A stretch of DNA of 64,000 nt, taken from NCBI GenBank assembly GCA_034401135.1, contig JAWZSP010000008.1, forward strand, positions 868,001 to 932,000, given 5' to 3'. Source of the DNA: Volutella citrinella (lineage: Eukaryota > Ascomycota > Sordariomycetes > Hypocreales > Nectriaceae). The notes under the pieces are model-generated. The model searched no databases and was not told where the DNA came from. It worked only from the letters and a program-made list of their open reading frames with translations. Positions 1 through 11,184 of the stretch are shown piece after piece. The position numbers were made by a program, and so were the translations under genes. Every line of letters starts with the position of its first letter. Position 1 is the stretch's first letter.

Positions 1-3000
1 CGGCATATTATGTCCCTGGCCGATCCATATTGGCTGGACCCGGCACCCCGGGCAGGTTCCCTTGGCTCCCAATCCCAAGGCACCTTTGCCTGTGCGGCGC
101 TGTGGGGTGCTGATTGGGGGGAGGGAGGGGGCTGACGGATGTAGAAGGACACGCTGCCCCTTCTCCTTGGCGAAGGATTCGTGCTGGGTTCTTGGAAAAC
201 GCGGAACGTCGCACATCACGATGGCGCCATGAACGATCGCTCTATGAGGCCGATTGGCGCGTGGTACGGATATAGTCTGATGGATAGGCTGACAACTACC
301 TATAGAGTATGGACGGTATATCTGATAGGAATCTCGCACTACAACGCTTCCGTCGTTGCGCATCCCGGCACAGCATTGAACATGCAAATGAGGCCAAGCA
401 CCGGCTCTTAAACGATGAAAATGAGAGTGTGCCAGATGCGAGAGGGCCAGGGAGAGGGCCAGGGCTACAACGGAGACGAGGTCCGGGTCCCGCACGGATT
501 GACTCCGGGATGTGTAGTCCGTACGGAGTAATTCCAGTACATACATGTCCTACAGACACTTGCCCTAATGTTGCCAGCGTCCAGTGCCACGGGCTGGGGA
601 AGCGGGTGGCGCGCGGGCGGCCGAGGAGGGTGGGGCGGGCTTGGAGCGGAGCGATGATGGTGGGCTCTGGCAGCTCCTGGCATGGGCCGCCAGGCTTGCC
701 ATGCTCAGCAAATGAAACTCGACGGCAAGACGGGCAGGATTGCATACTGGCTGCCGGTCGTCAGGGGCAATGCTCGGCTGGGATCGACAGCTAGTTGGAT
801 GATTCCAGCCGACGAGATTCACTCTTTTCGCAGCTTCGCAGCGCATGGCGCCCGTTGCACATCGACGCTAGCATCTCTTGGGTGGATGTGATGGCGGAGA
901 GGGAGCTGGATGCCTGCTATGTATTGGGAAGTGGCGCTGTCCGGTCTGGACTGGATAGGCAAAGATGGACATGCGCGCTGCTCTCTGTTGGCGTTTTTGA
1001 CACGGGCCGCAAGTCCTGGTGCTGGTTGACTGATTCATGTTGACTCAAGAGAACAATCCTTCCACCGGCGCCAAGGACGTGGTTGGAAACTTGGAACACC
1101 TACGCGAGGCGACGTGGTCCTGGCCTTGCGTGGGGACCAGCACCATCAACCCAACGTTTCATTGCCGTCGGACGGCTCTATATGCGACCGTGGCATCTAC
1201 TAGACCAGGCCGCCGTCGTGAAAAACCCACGAGGAAACATACTTAGCCACAAGAATAGCAATTCCCTTGGGCCTTCTCTCGCACGCACCACACGAAGGCA
1301 AGCCGGGTCCCATCGACTCCATCCCAACAGCCCACCGTCGAACCACCCCCTGGCTCCCCCTTCCCCTCTCTCGTGCGTCTTGGCCATCACACTCGGAAGA
1401 GGCAAGAGATCAGCGATGAGATCTTCGCATGCACGCCCTGTTCAGACTCCTGCCCAGCCGCCGAGACCATATTTCCACCTCGCCGCAAATTGTCGACTGC
1501 GTGCGGGATATCAATGTCCGTCTTGGTGCCTTTGGAGTGAATGCAGGGATCCCAACTCGGTGCCATTTCATAGAAGAAGGGTCGCATTGCATTAGACAGG
1601 CATATCCTATCCGCCCTTGTCTGCCACCTCGCATATCGCGCGCCCGACTACTGGGCACTTGGGACAGGACCGCTGCCCTCGCTCGTTCAATATCGGCCCG
1701 GGTCTCTGGTACTGACTAGGCGTTCGCGTAGAGCATGGGTTGTTCGCGGCCTGCATAGGCCTGCGTCGCAAAGGCCGTGGGCCTGTGTCTGGCCATTCTT
1801 ACAGCGCTCTCCACATTGGTCTGACAGAATGCCTACCATATTACAGCGCTGGCCCTTTTAGTGCCGTGAGTGGCTTGTTTTAGTCTGTGCGTCTCTTGCT
1901 ATGAACAAGCTTCTGTAATAATCTGTGGGCGGCGTCCAGCGTTGGCAGTAAGTCGCATCTTGACAACCTGCCAACGACCGGCTTGATCCATTTTTCTTTT
2001 GTGGCGGCGAGCTACCAACTGGCCCCCGACAGTGGATATTGCGTCGGGCAATTTCGACAAACAAACGAGCCGCAGTCTGCCTCTTGCGCCCAGGGCTTGA
2101 ACTTCCGCCTGAAAGCCAAATAGATGGAGTCATGCCACCGAGATTGATGCCAATCGGTCCTCCAACCCCAGAGATGGAGCACGACGATCAGGTCAAATTC
2201 CGGGGAATCACCACGGGCTTATTCCATCCTCGCACACGAAACTTTCCCCCCGTCGTCCACAGGAATCTATCTATAGCATATTTCCACAAGATTGCCCTGG
2301 ATGGCGCAGGGGCGGCAGGCTTAGAGAACGGAATATAGGCCATCGGCTTCCACCAATGAAAATGATTTGGAGTTGGGCAGACGAACTTCGAGAAACACAG
2401 CGTAGCACTCATTTAGCGATGGAATTTGAGATAATTAGCAGTGCGGACTTGCGACGGATATCCGAGCATCACAGCACAGCGCATCCTGCGAACCAGACCT
2501 GCACGTGTTCTGGGGACGCCTGCTGCAGATCACCAACGAGCCCGGCTCCGGTAATCGTTCGATATTTGGTATCCAATTGGTCTTTGAAACTTATACACGT
2601 ACTACGTAGTTTGCTTCCCTGCAAGGGCTGCAAGGGAGGGAGTTCGCGGGCCAGCAGTGAAACCCCCAGTGCGGCAGCGCCATGGAGCAGGTCGAATCGC
2701 AGCCTGGCTGGAGAAAGGCCTCCAGCGACGACGCACAGGCACCCGACATTCTACTGTATCCAAGGGATGCCTGGGTGCTGCGGGACGCGCGGGGTCCTGC
2801 TACCATGGGCACGGCTCCACGCTAGACCCAATCCCTTGATAGCTCCCCTCTCGCCTATAGACGAGACGCTGCTTTCGGTAGGGCCAAAAAGGTCGCGTCA
2901 GGTGAACATGGACGAGGGTTGGACGCGGAGAAGCGAGTCAGGTAATTAGGGTGTTTCAACTCGTCTGGTTGACGACACACGGTGCATCCGGCTCCTTTGT

Positions 3001-4479
3001 GGGCCAAAGTGCCCGGCCGTCTCACCACGTCCTCCTCCTCAAGTCGAAAGCCCTGAACTGGAGCCAAGTGTTGCGATGGATGGTGGTCTCATCAGTCATC
3101 ACCAGCTCCACGCCTCTGTGGGGTATTTCCAATACTCCTCATGTTTCTGGCTTCGTCCAGATATCGGATAACACCAAAAGAGGAGCTCTAGGTTCCCGCA
3201 ACTTCTGACTAACACTTCACGAGGCACCCCTTTTGAATGAAATCGTCGAACCCCCCCAGCTATCTGTAGCGTTGATCGAACGTCCTACCACTTAATCCCA
3301 CTATTGTTTCAATAGCAGAGAATCCGAAAGGAGCCGACCGACGTCGAGCTGGCCGTAAAAGCGCCTCTTATTAGGATGCTGATGAAGCCATCATGAGCAT
3401 GCCATTTCACTTCACCAGCCAAGGAGCAAACCAAAAGATATTGCATACAGCGTTGAAAGCACAGAGCTGCCAAGTATTAGTCGAGCACTCTCAATAGAGA
3501 GCTTGGTGTGAGTTGATCCCTCAATTCCCATCTGGAGTGGTTGACCATCGTCACCCCTGGATGCGAGTGGAACACGGTTTCGGAGGGAAGCCCAACCGGA
3601 CCCGCAAGGCGTGGAGGATATACTCGGTAGCTTTGATGTAGCTGAAACCGCTCCTAGACTTCAGAGAAGATGGCAACGGAGTTTCCAGATCCGCACACGA
3701 GATAGCCCCATGTTGAAGGTTATATGTAGCGCAATCTGGTCTAGGGTGACCAGCGACCAACCTATGTGTTCATAGGCTTACAAACCCCCTTTGCGCGTAA
3801 TTCTAGTAGTGGTCTATAACGCAGGGATGTTGCCATGTTGGTAAGAAATAGAAATATTCGACACAATGTTTCATATAGCATGGTCCACGACTTCCAGGTC
3901 GCCACTCGTGACTACATAGATGCACTCTCCTAGGACTAGCTACTATCAAGATTGGTGGTTCAGGCTGTTGATGCTCACAGATCTATTACAACCAGCACAA
4001 TGCCCCGTAAATCTCATTTAGATAGTAGATACACTTGGTATACCATGCGTGATCTACGGATCGTTACACCTAGATAACCATGAAGCTCAAAGGCTGCACT
4101 AGCTAAGTCATAGTGACGAGCAGTCAAGCACTATGGACACCAGTTGAAAGCAGACTGAGTTTGTCTGGCCTATATTTTCCATTAGTCTCTGATCTAGTCC
4201 GATCCCTAAGATGGCCGGGCACCTACACTGGTATCATACGCATAGTAGTCTAGTCTGAAGTACAATGCAAAGCAACCTGCTCTTGTACCAACGCCCTTCA
4301 TCCTGGAGGAGGCCATCAAATCGTGGTATCTACGACTATCGGCCTGCAGTTCTGGAACCAAAAGGAATCCTAAGGGCGTATTGCGGCCTGGTTTTAAGAT
4401 ACCTGAGGGTTACTTGTATCTGCACCTGCTGGCGTCTGCGTTTGTTTTCCTCCTTCCATCCCATGCTACCACTGATGAA
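1..4479. other. gene-free stretch
   Basis: I recognise no gene in this 4.5 kb. Open frames here are short, often overlap on both strands, and show no family motif. The part from about 3.8 to 4.3 kb is richer in TA steps than the rest: a hand count over 3781-4140 gave about 33 TpA against 29 ApT. That would fit an old, mutated sequence but proves nothing. The stretch ends at the eroded helicase remnant. Confidence 0.5.
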
Positions 4480-5737
4480 GCTTGGACAGTGGGGATTGAA
4501 GTCTTGAATTCTCGACTAGATGTCCTCAAAAGAATCGTCGATGCTTCCAATCAGCAACTTCAAACACCCAGAGCCCAGGAGAAAGCTATCCGAGGCCATC
4601 GCTTTCTCTGTCCTCGTTCCCTCTGGAATCAGACGTCCCTGGGGGTAGGCATGATAATGACTTCGCAAACATTGAGGATATCAAAATTCTGCCGACGGTG
4701 GATGTGATAGTCAGCGACGGGCCACAGCATCTGCCTTCGATGAATTTTCTTCGGCCGCATGTTCTCACCCAATCCTACCAAGAGATATATCCACAGCTTT
4801 CCCCGATTTCTGCGTCACGATGTACTGGGAGACGTAAAGGATGCACTCCGTGAGTTACTCAAGCAGGAGGGTTGGCCCAATAAAGACCGGCTTCATCCAG
4901 GCGACACTGGGGTTCAGCTGTATACCAGCAGCAGCATTCCCCATGTCTTCATCACCGATGCGAGCGAGTGCCAAGCAACACTGTTGTTTGAAGCACCCGC
5001 TCGAGTCCGTAAAAAGCCAAAGGTAGACCAAGCCCGCTGGTGGACAGAATCGTCATCCAAGTACGCACCAGAGCGGTAATGATCCAAGACCGGCAGGCGT
5101 TTATGAAAGGCAACGGCGCATCTTTCGCCACTCTGCTCCCAGTAGCTCGCCACGGGCTCGGCAAGTCTGCCAAGGATCTCCTGGATGACTGCGGTAGACT
5201 ATGCGCCGAGGCCGGGGAAGCCAAGCTCGACCGCATCTTTGTGTTTGCCATCCTCTGCTTCACGCAAGCGTACCAGATGGTAGCCTGGCACCGCCGCAGC
5301 AACCAAGGCCCCGGGGCGGATGCGTTGGGCGCGGAGAAAGGAGGCGTAGACCTGGCCCGCGTCAGGGATCTCTTAGCCGAGGCAGAGGGAACCTGTGAGA
5401 AGCTTCCCGGCTGCGATGGGCTTCTAGTCGCTATCCGAGAAGCCATCCGCCTGTCCCAAGGCCCGAGATACGAGGAAGTCACGCCAGAGGAACTGGCCTC
5501 TATCAAGAGCGCCATGCTCAAAGGCAGCCAGGGCATTGCGTCCCACTCGGGACATTGGTACAATTGCATCAACGGCCACTCGGTAAGTTCAGCAACATCC
5601 CCCGTTCCCGTCTTGTGTTAAATAAATATCTGACCCCGTCATAGTTTGCCATTGGCGAGTGCGGAATGCCTATGGAAGAAGCTCGATGCCCCGAATGCAA
5701 TAGTCGGATCGGCGGGAGGAACCATCAATTCACATAG
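4480..5737 (+). pseudogene. eroded NFX1-type (ZNFX1-like) helicase, RZ finger kept
   Basis: This is the remnant of a large fungal NFX1-type zinc-finger helicase of the ZNFX1 family. A frame from about 4650 reads DNDFANIEDIKILPT, which resembles the region before the helicase core. Near 4770 the similarity jumps frame and continues to 5079 with RYIHSF..FLRHDVLGDVK and a KKPKVDQARWW stretch. The ATP-binding and helicase lobes, normally many hundreds of residues, are missing. A third frame, 5040-5582 joined across a GTAAGT..ATAG intron to 5645-5737, gives the family's C-terminal end and a complete RZ-type zinc finger: C and H in YNCINGH, then GEC and CPEC. The C-terminal piece could still be translated alone. 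A frameshift plus a large internal deletion make this a pseudogene rather than a short homologue. Family assignment of the N-terminal piece is by resemblance only. Confidence 0.6.
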
Positions 5738-6085
5738 GGCAATTCTCGAGCCACCAACATGGAAGGCTAGAGGGCATAATTTGGCATGGCGCCTGGCTTT
5801 GGGGGTAGCATGGGATAGATCTTGCAATTGTGTAATCTGACCGATCGAGTGTGGGCATCACATGGCAGGATAGAATGGAATACGATTTGTTGTATGCATG
5901 AAATCATGAATCTATTATTATTACCATCATCATCACCATGTCAGGTATGTGAGAGTCTATCTAGTATGCAGCGCTAGATGGCGGCGGCTGGTAGCTGTGC
6001 AGACCCAGCTCTATGCAGGTTATGTACGGCGTCTCCCACTTATACTGCGGAGAGGAAATGCTATGCAATGCGATGCGATCGGGCT

Positions 6086-7660
6086 TTAGAAGAGGGCGAA
6101 GAAGGCAGCGGCCAGGGTCAGGGCGCCGGCCAAGGCGGGGCCGGAAAGGGACGAGGCGGCGTTGCCTGAGGGCTTGGTCTCCTGGGCCTTTTCCGACGAC
6201 ACCGTCTCCTCGCCGAAGACCTGGTGGGTGATCTTGGGCTCGCCCTTGGAGGAGGTGGTGGCGTCGGCCGTGGTGGCGGACGACGCCTCGGAGGTCTCGG
6301 TCTTGGCCTCGGAGGTGGAGGTGGTCTTGGATGTCTTGGGCGAGTTCTTGACGAAGGGCTTGATGATGCACTCCTTCATCAGGGCGTTGTCGTCGTACGA
6401 GCCGGCCTTGCCCGTCGGAGTCAGGGTGAGGATGTAGGAAAAGCCAAAGCTGCCGGCGCCCCAGCCGACGAAGCCGACGAAGACGTCGGTGTTTTCGGCG
6501 ATGAACTTGTTCTGGGTGCAGAATTTTTCCATGCACTGGTGCCTTTTGTTAGCATCATCGTGTACCACGGAACAAAATGTTGCCAGCGAAATCGGGGGCT
6601 GGTGAATATATACTCACAGTCTTGTCCAGGGAAGCGCCAGACTCGGAAATCATGCCCTGGCGCTTGTTCTCCCTCAGCCACTTGGCAATGGTGGTAAAGG
6701 CAGCGACGTTGTCGGTGGTGCAGGTGGTGAAGGTGCCCGAGTTGTTCTGGTCGAGGTACTTGTGGATGTCGAGCAAGAGGCCGTCGGTGGTGCCATCCGG
6801 GTTCTTGATGGCCGCGAGGGCAGCGGCGCTACCGGATGAGACAAATGTCTCGGCGCTGGCAAAGTTGGTGCCGGGCAGCAGGATGAGCTGCTTCTTGGCG
6901 CCGGCCTTTCGGATGGCGGTGACGGCGGCCTGGCACGAGTCGGCCCAGAGCTTGATGTCCAAGTCGTGCGGTTCGTTCATGAGGCCGAAGATGACCTTGT
7001 CCTCCTTGGCGTACTGTTTCGCAAACTTGGCCCAGAAGTCGGCAAAGACCTGGTTGGAGGGCCCGCCCTGGCCGATGATGCCGCCGTCGAACCGGCCAAA
7101 GTTGTGGAGGTCGATCATGCAGTAGGCGCCCGTCTTGAGGCACGTCTGCATGATGTCGTCGTAAATCTGGAACTTGTCGTCGTCAAAGTTGGTGCCGCCC
7201 TTTTCCATGGTGACAAACTGCCATGTCACAGCTGCATCTCGAGTTAGTCCACGCCTTCTTCTTCTCCTCCTTGATCTGACATGGAGACGTACGCAGCCGA
7301 AAGGTGTTCATGCCCGAGTTCTTCACAAAGTGTTCCATCTGGCCCGCACCGTCACCACCGCCATACTTGGTCATGGGGATCTGGACCTGGTCATTGAGCG
7401 GACAGCTGCCCTGGGGGAGAGTTAGCGGGTGGGATGCTGAGGTAACCGCATGCAAGTCCTTACGTCAATGTCGCAGCCAAAGTCGATGCCGGGAATGGCG
7501 ACTCCCTGTGGTGGTGGGTCAGTGCATTGTCCTGTCGCGTGCAATTGCCATCGGTTCAGGCTGGAAAGCGACGCACGATATATTCAATAGGGCCATTGTC
7601 GGCAAGGACGCCAGACGTGAGCGCCAGGCTGGCGAGGAAGCCGAGGCTTGAGGTGCGCAT
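6086..7660 (-). CDS. GPI-anchored GH5 (subfamily 5) endo-beta-1,4-glucanase
   Basis: A secreted endoglucanase that cleaves internal beta-1,4 bonds of cellulose or related glucans at the cell surface. Exons are 7577-7660, 7464-7505, 7293-7410, 6618-7231 and 6086-6535, giving 435 residues. The N-terminus is a signal peptide (MRTSSLGFLASLALTSGVLA). The GH5 domain follows with AIPGIDFGC, FRLPVTWQF, the acid/base Glu168 in LMNEP and the nucleophile Glu278 in ISESG, then FVGWGAGSF as in Trichoderma Cel5A/Cel5B. From about residue 345 there is a Ser/Thr-rich spacer, and the last 20 or so residues are small and hydrophobic after a Ser-Gly-Asn-Ala site, the usual GPI attachment signal. There is no carbohydrate-binding module. 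The overall plan matches T. reesei Cel5B, which is GPI-anchored. The junction DKT/CME is supported by family alignment. Confidence 0.9.
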
Positions 7661-9946
7661 GGCAAAGAAGAGGTGCGCGGCGCGAGGCACCAAAATGTGC
7701 AGTATCTACTGGAGGACGGGACGTTGGACTGGAATGGGGGGCCGTTGAGCGGTTGCGCAAGGGGCTTTTTTCGTCGTCGGCCAGCCTAAAAATAAATAAA
7801 AAAACGAGCGAATGCGGCGGCGGTTCAAGAATCAATTTAGATATCGGACGAAACGGAGGAGTCGCAGAAACGAGGGAGTCGACCCAAGCGAGAGGATGAG
7901 GTTGGATGGAGGGAGGAACAGGAACAAAAAACAGAAACGGCTGGGACGATGATGCCGGCGCGCTCAGCAGCGGGATGGATGATGCTAATATGAGCAAAGG
8001 CCGACTCGACTGCGGCTGGGCTGGGGTAAGACGGCACGGGTTAATAATGAGTGATGACAGCCCGGCGCCCGCCCAGGCCTGCTCCTGCTTCGACTGGCCC
8101 AGCTACGGTGTTAGCTCCAGGCTGTCAGCGCCGAGGCTGACTGACCTGAGGCAATTGTTGCCCGGCGTCGAATGGGCGAGCTCGTACCAAGACCCTAGTG
8201 CGGTCCGCCCCTGGCCCAGCGCCTTCGTATTCAGGATTAGTCCCGTCCATAGTAGGGCTCGTACTGGGCCGCCAAGCGTCCTGGCGGCTTCCACCCTATT
8301 GCCTTCTGAGTGATAGCCCAGGGCCTACAACAACCCGCCGGCCGCTCCTTGCAAGTTTGCGCCCCCCCAAGGCCCCCCTATGGCCCCCGCCCTCGAGTCC
8401 CCGACTGTGGACGAGGTGCTAGTGCCGGCTAGCAGCAGCAGCAGAAAAGCCACATCACGGCTCCAGCTGCCGATCGATCCAGGGACTTGTAATGAAGACA
8501 TGGCGCTAACTCTGCCTAGCGCCCAGCTTCGGCCAGTCGGGCAAAATTGAACTCGTTTTGGGCCATGGGACGCAGTTTGTCGCATGAGTCGCCAACACGA
8601 AGGGGCAATATGGGGATTCTTTCGTCACGGTGCGACTAGATACGAGAAGAGACGGTTGGATGCGATACGACGCTGTTACGGCACAGTCCGTGTGACAGGT
8701 GCCCCATCCCCGGCCATAAGCCCAGGTGGACTGATGGACCGCATCCCCGCCTTCGTCCAAGGCGCGTAAGAGTCCTCGCCGCCTGGGGCAACTGTTTGCT
8801 GCAGTCTGTGCTGTGACGTGACTCCTCCATCCCCCACCTTTTTTTGGTCGTCACACTCCACTACTGACGTAGTTGTGATGGGGACATCGGATTGGAGCAC
8901 AGCGTCGACGTTAAGCAAGGGGTGGGGTTTAGAGTTCAAAATGCGAGACATGCACACAGCTGTCACAGTCGGACTGCCATCCACGCCCTCGGATCGGCTG
9001 CATGGTGTCAGCCAGTCCAATAGTTCAAAGGGCGATGCAACAACTTTTGGTCCGTTTTTGGGGTTGCATCCAGAACATTCAATTTCAGCTCTCTGCCTAG
9101 ACACTCCAGTCATCAAGTGGACTAGTAACGGTGGTCGTAAAACACCAGGTTTGCTTGCTAATGGATTTGCTTCATCGCTTAATTTACTCTCTAGTTGGGT
9201 TGGGAAGCACCATGTCCAGGTTTTGTACCACTCGGCACTGAATACATATAGCCACAGTATTGCATATGGTCAACTCTCTGCAGTCTCTGGAGGCCCTGCC
9301 AGCGCTGTTTCCCCTTCAGTGGCCCCCGCAGAAAGAAAACTACCCAGACACATCCGAGATTCAAGCGTGCGAGTTATGACAAAGACTCCCTATTGCTCTC
9401 CATTGAAGCGGAGAATCCCCCTATCCTAGGTCAGTAGCCTCATATTTTGTATGCACATCTATCTACCTACCAGAAGTCCGCGCATTAGATCCGAATATCT
9501 TTGAAAATCAGAACCATATTTTATCGCATGCTGTCATTTAGAGAGATGTATTACGTGGATATTCAAGCCTACTGCAGATTACACATCGACACCGGCACTA
9601 CTGAGATAACTTGAATGAGTCCCTCTGTTCCAGTCGTCTATAACTTTAGGTTCAAGTTTGTGTATGATTATTCCGACCCAATTGCAGTATATATTCTCCT
9701 TCCTAAACTAATTCGCCCATCATGGATATATTGCTTATTTGCTCAACGCAAGACTCAAACGGCGAAAGCGGTCCTCCGCGAACAGGTTGTAGGGTGAGGG
9801 TCCCCGCTGGTGCAATGCTGCACACTTCTAACTAGGAAACCGCCTGGAGTGTTTTTGGTTTGCGGTAATGGTGGGCAAGGTCCCAGAATGTTATACGGCT
9901 GGAAGCTTCAGCGTGGTTGACTGTGTTTGTTTCTGCCAGAGCTTGG
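7661..9946. other. gene-free stretch upstream of GH5
   Basis: This 2.3 kb holds the GH5 promoter side and, at its far end, the 3' flank of the 2EXR gene. The open frames show no family motif and several overlap on opposite strands. I see no tRNA, repeat family or mobile element. Confidence 0.5.
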
Positions 9947-10795
9947 TCAGACTGGCTGCCTGTCTCCTCTATCTCGGCAGGGCGCATCATTGGAAGCATG
10001 ATGGCCTATAGGAACCAGCTGGTCCCCATGCCTCTTACACAGATACACATGAGGCGTATTCAACGCAGACTCCGTTGCGCCATTGAGGACTGTTTCCACC
10101 TCTCGTTTCATCCAATGGCAGGGCCAGTCCGGTGTTGCCAAGGGGTTCGTGGCGAGTTTATCACACGCCGCCCTCAGCCTGGCCAAGTACATATCGTTGC
10201 GCCTAGCATTCCCAGCCGGATCAAGGTCCAGCTCGGCAAGAAGGCCGGCCAGGTCACCGACCTGGGGTTTGAGCCGGAAGAAGTTGGACAGGTCCATGTA
10301 CGGAGAGACACCGCGCTCTTGGTCCTCGTCGGGCCACTCGGCCGGGTCGTACCACGGCATGACCAGCACGAGCGAGCGTAGCGCCCGGCACCGTTCGCGG
10401 ACGAACCTGCACGCAAGCCGAAACTCGCACCAGTCGCCGGCGTTGAGCAGCACGTGCCGCAGGTGGCGGAAGAAGTCGTGGCTCTTGAGGTCTGGCATCA
10501 GCCCGCGGCCGTACCTGAGGTCGCGGAACACCACCAGGTGCCTGTCGGCGTTGGTGCACCCAAAGGGCTCGAGCCTCCCAAACAGCCTCTCCATGACGCC
10601 GCGGGACTCCCGGCAGGCCGTACCGGCGCCTTGGTTGATATCGCCGACCAGACGGAATCGCTTGGGCTTACGGGGCCGCAGGCGGTCGACGCGGGAGACG
10701 GACCAAGGGTGGTTATGGGAAGTCAGAGCGAGGCGCCATATTGCGTCGCGGATCTCGGGGGGCAGCTTCGGGAAGAGGGTGAATTCTCTGTCCAT
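9947..10795 (-). CDS. 2EXR domain protein
   Basis: A single-exon gene of 282 residues. The N-terminus FTLFPKLPPEIRDAIWRLAL is the 2EXR signature, an F-box-like fungal domain whose function is unknown. The rest (rich in Arg, Asp and Leu, with an HVLLNAGDW core) is typical of the large and variable 2EXR family in Sordariomycetes. There is no signal peptide or membrane segment. The ATG at 10795 lies directly before the domain, as usual in this family. These genes are common in accessory, fast-changing parts of ascomycete genomes. It has no evident tie to the flanking carbohydrate genes. Confidence 0.8.
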   Translation of the reverse strand: MDREFTLFPKLPPEIRDAIWRLALTSHNHPWSVSRVDRLRPRKPKRFRLVGDINQGAGTACRESRGVMERLFGRLEPFGCTNADRHLVVFRDLRYGRGLMPDLKSHDFFRHLRHVLLNAGDWCEFRLACRFVRERCRALRSLVLVMPWYDPAEWPDEDQERGVSPYMDLSNFFRLKPQVGDLAGLLAELDLDPAGNARRNDMYLARLRAACDKLATNPLATPDWPCHWMKREVETVLNGATESALNTPHVYLCKRHGDQLVPIGHHASNDAPCRDRGDRQPV

Positions 10796-11184
10796 GTCTG
10801 CCCGTTGCAGCCGGCAACAGCAAGACGCGGAAGAGAGTAGATGTAGGAACCGTGTCTCCCTGCCTGCACGCTGTCAGCATTGCACCGTGAATGCACCTGG
10901 CAGAAGTGGAGAGAGCACGTGTCCAAGCATGGGTGACCACCAAAGTCCCAAGCCAAGGCATCAGCACTCTGTAATGGTTGGTTTGATATTTTGTCTTTGA
11001 CATGGTTTAATTTGACAAGTTCATTCTCTGTATAAAGCTGGCAGGCGTACAATTTACGTTCGTTCTTGAAGACATTATCAATATGAATGAATATGCCCCA
11101 TCAATATAAGTCACATGCAGGATGGTGAACAACACTCATTGCCATCTGTGCTGTCAATCTGCAGACTACAATCCCACCGTAAGC
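10796..11184. other. intergenic, 3' side of GH1
   Basis: About 390 bp between the 5' end of the 2EXR gene and the 3' end of the GH1 gene, both on the minus strand. It holds no gene that I can support. It would contain the 2EXR promoter and the GH1 3' UTR. Confidence 0.5.

Noticed and set aside
1..4479. search for a transposon or CRISPR-like array
   Set aside because: No terminal repeats, transposase or reverse-transcriptase motifs were seen, and no regular repeat-spacer pattern exists. CRISPR is not expected in a fungus.
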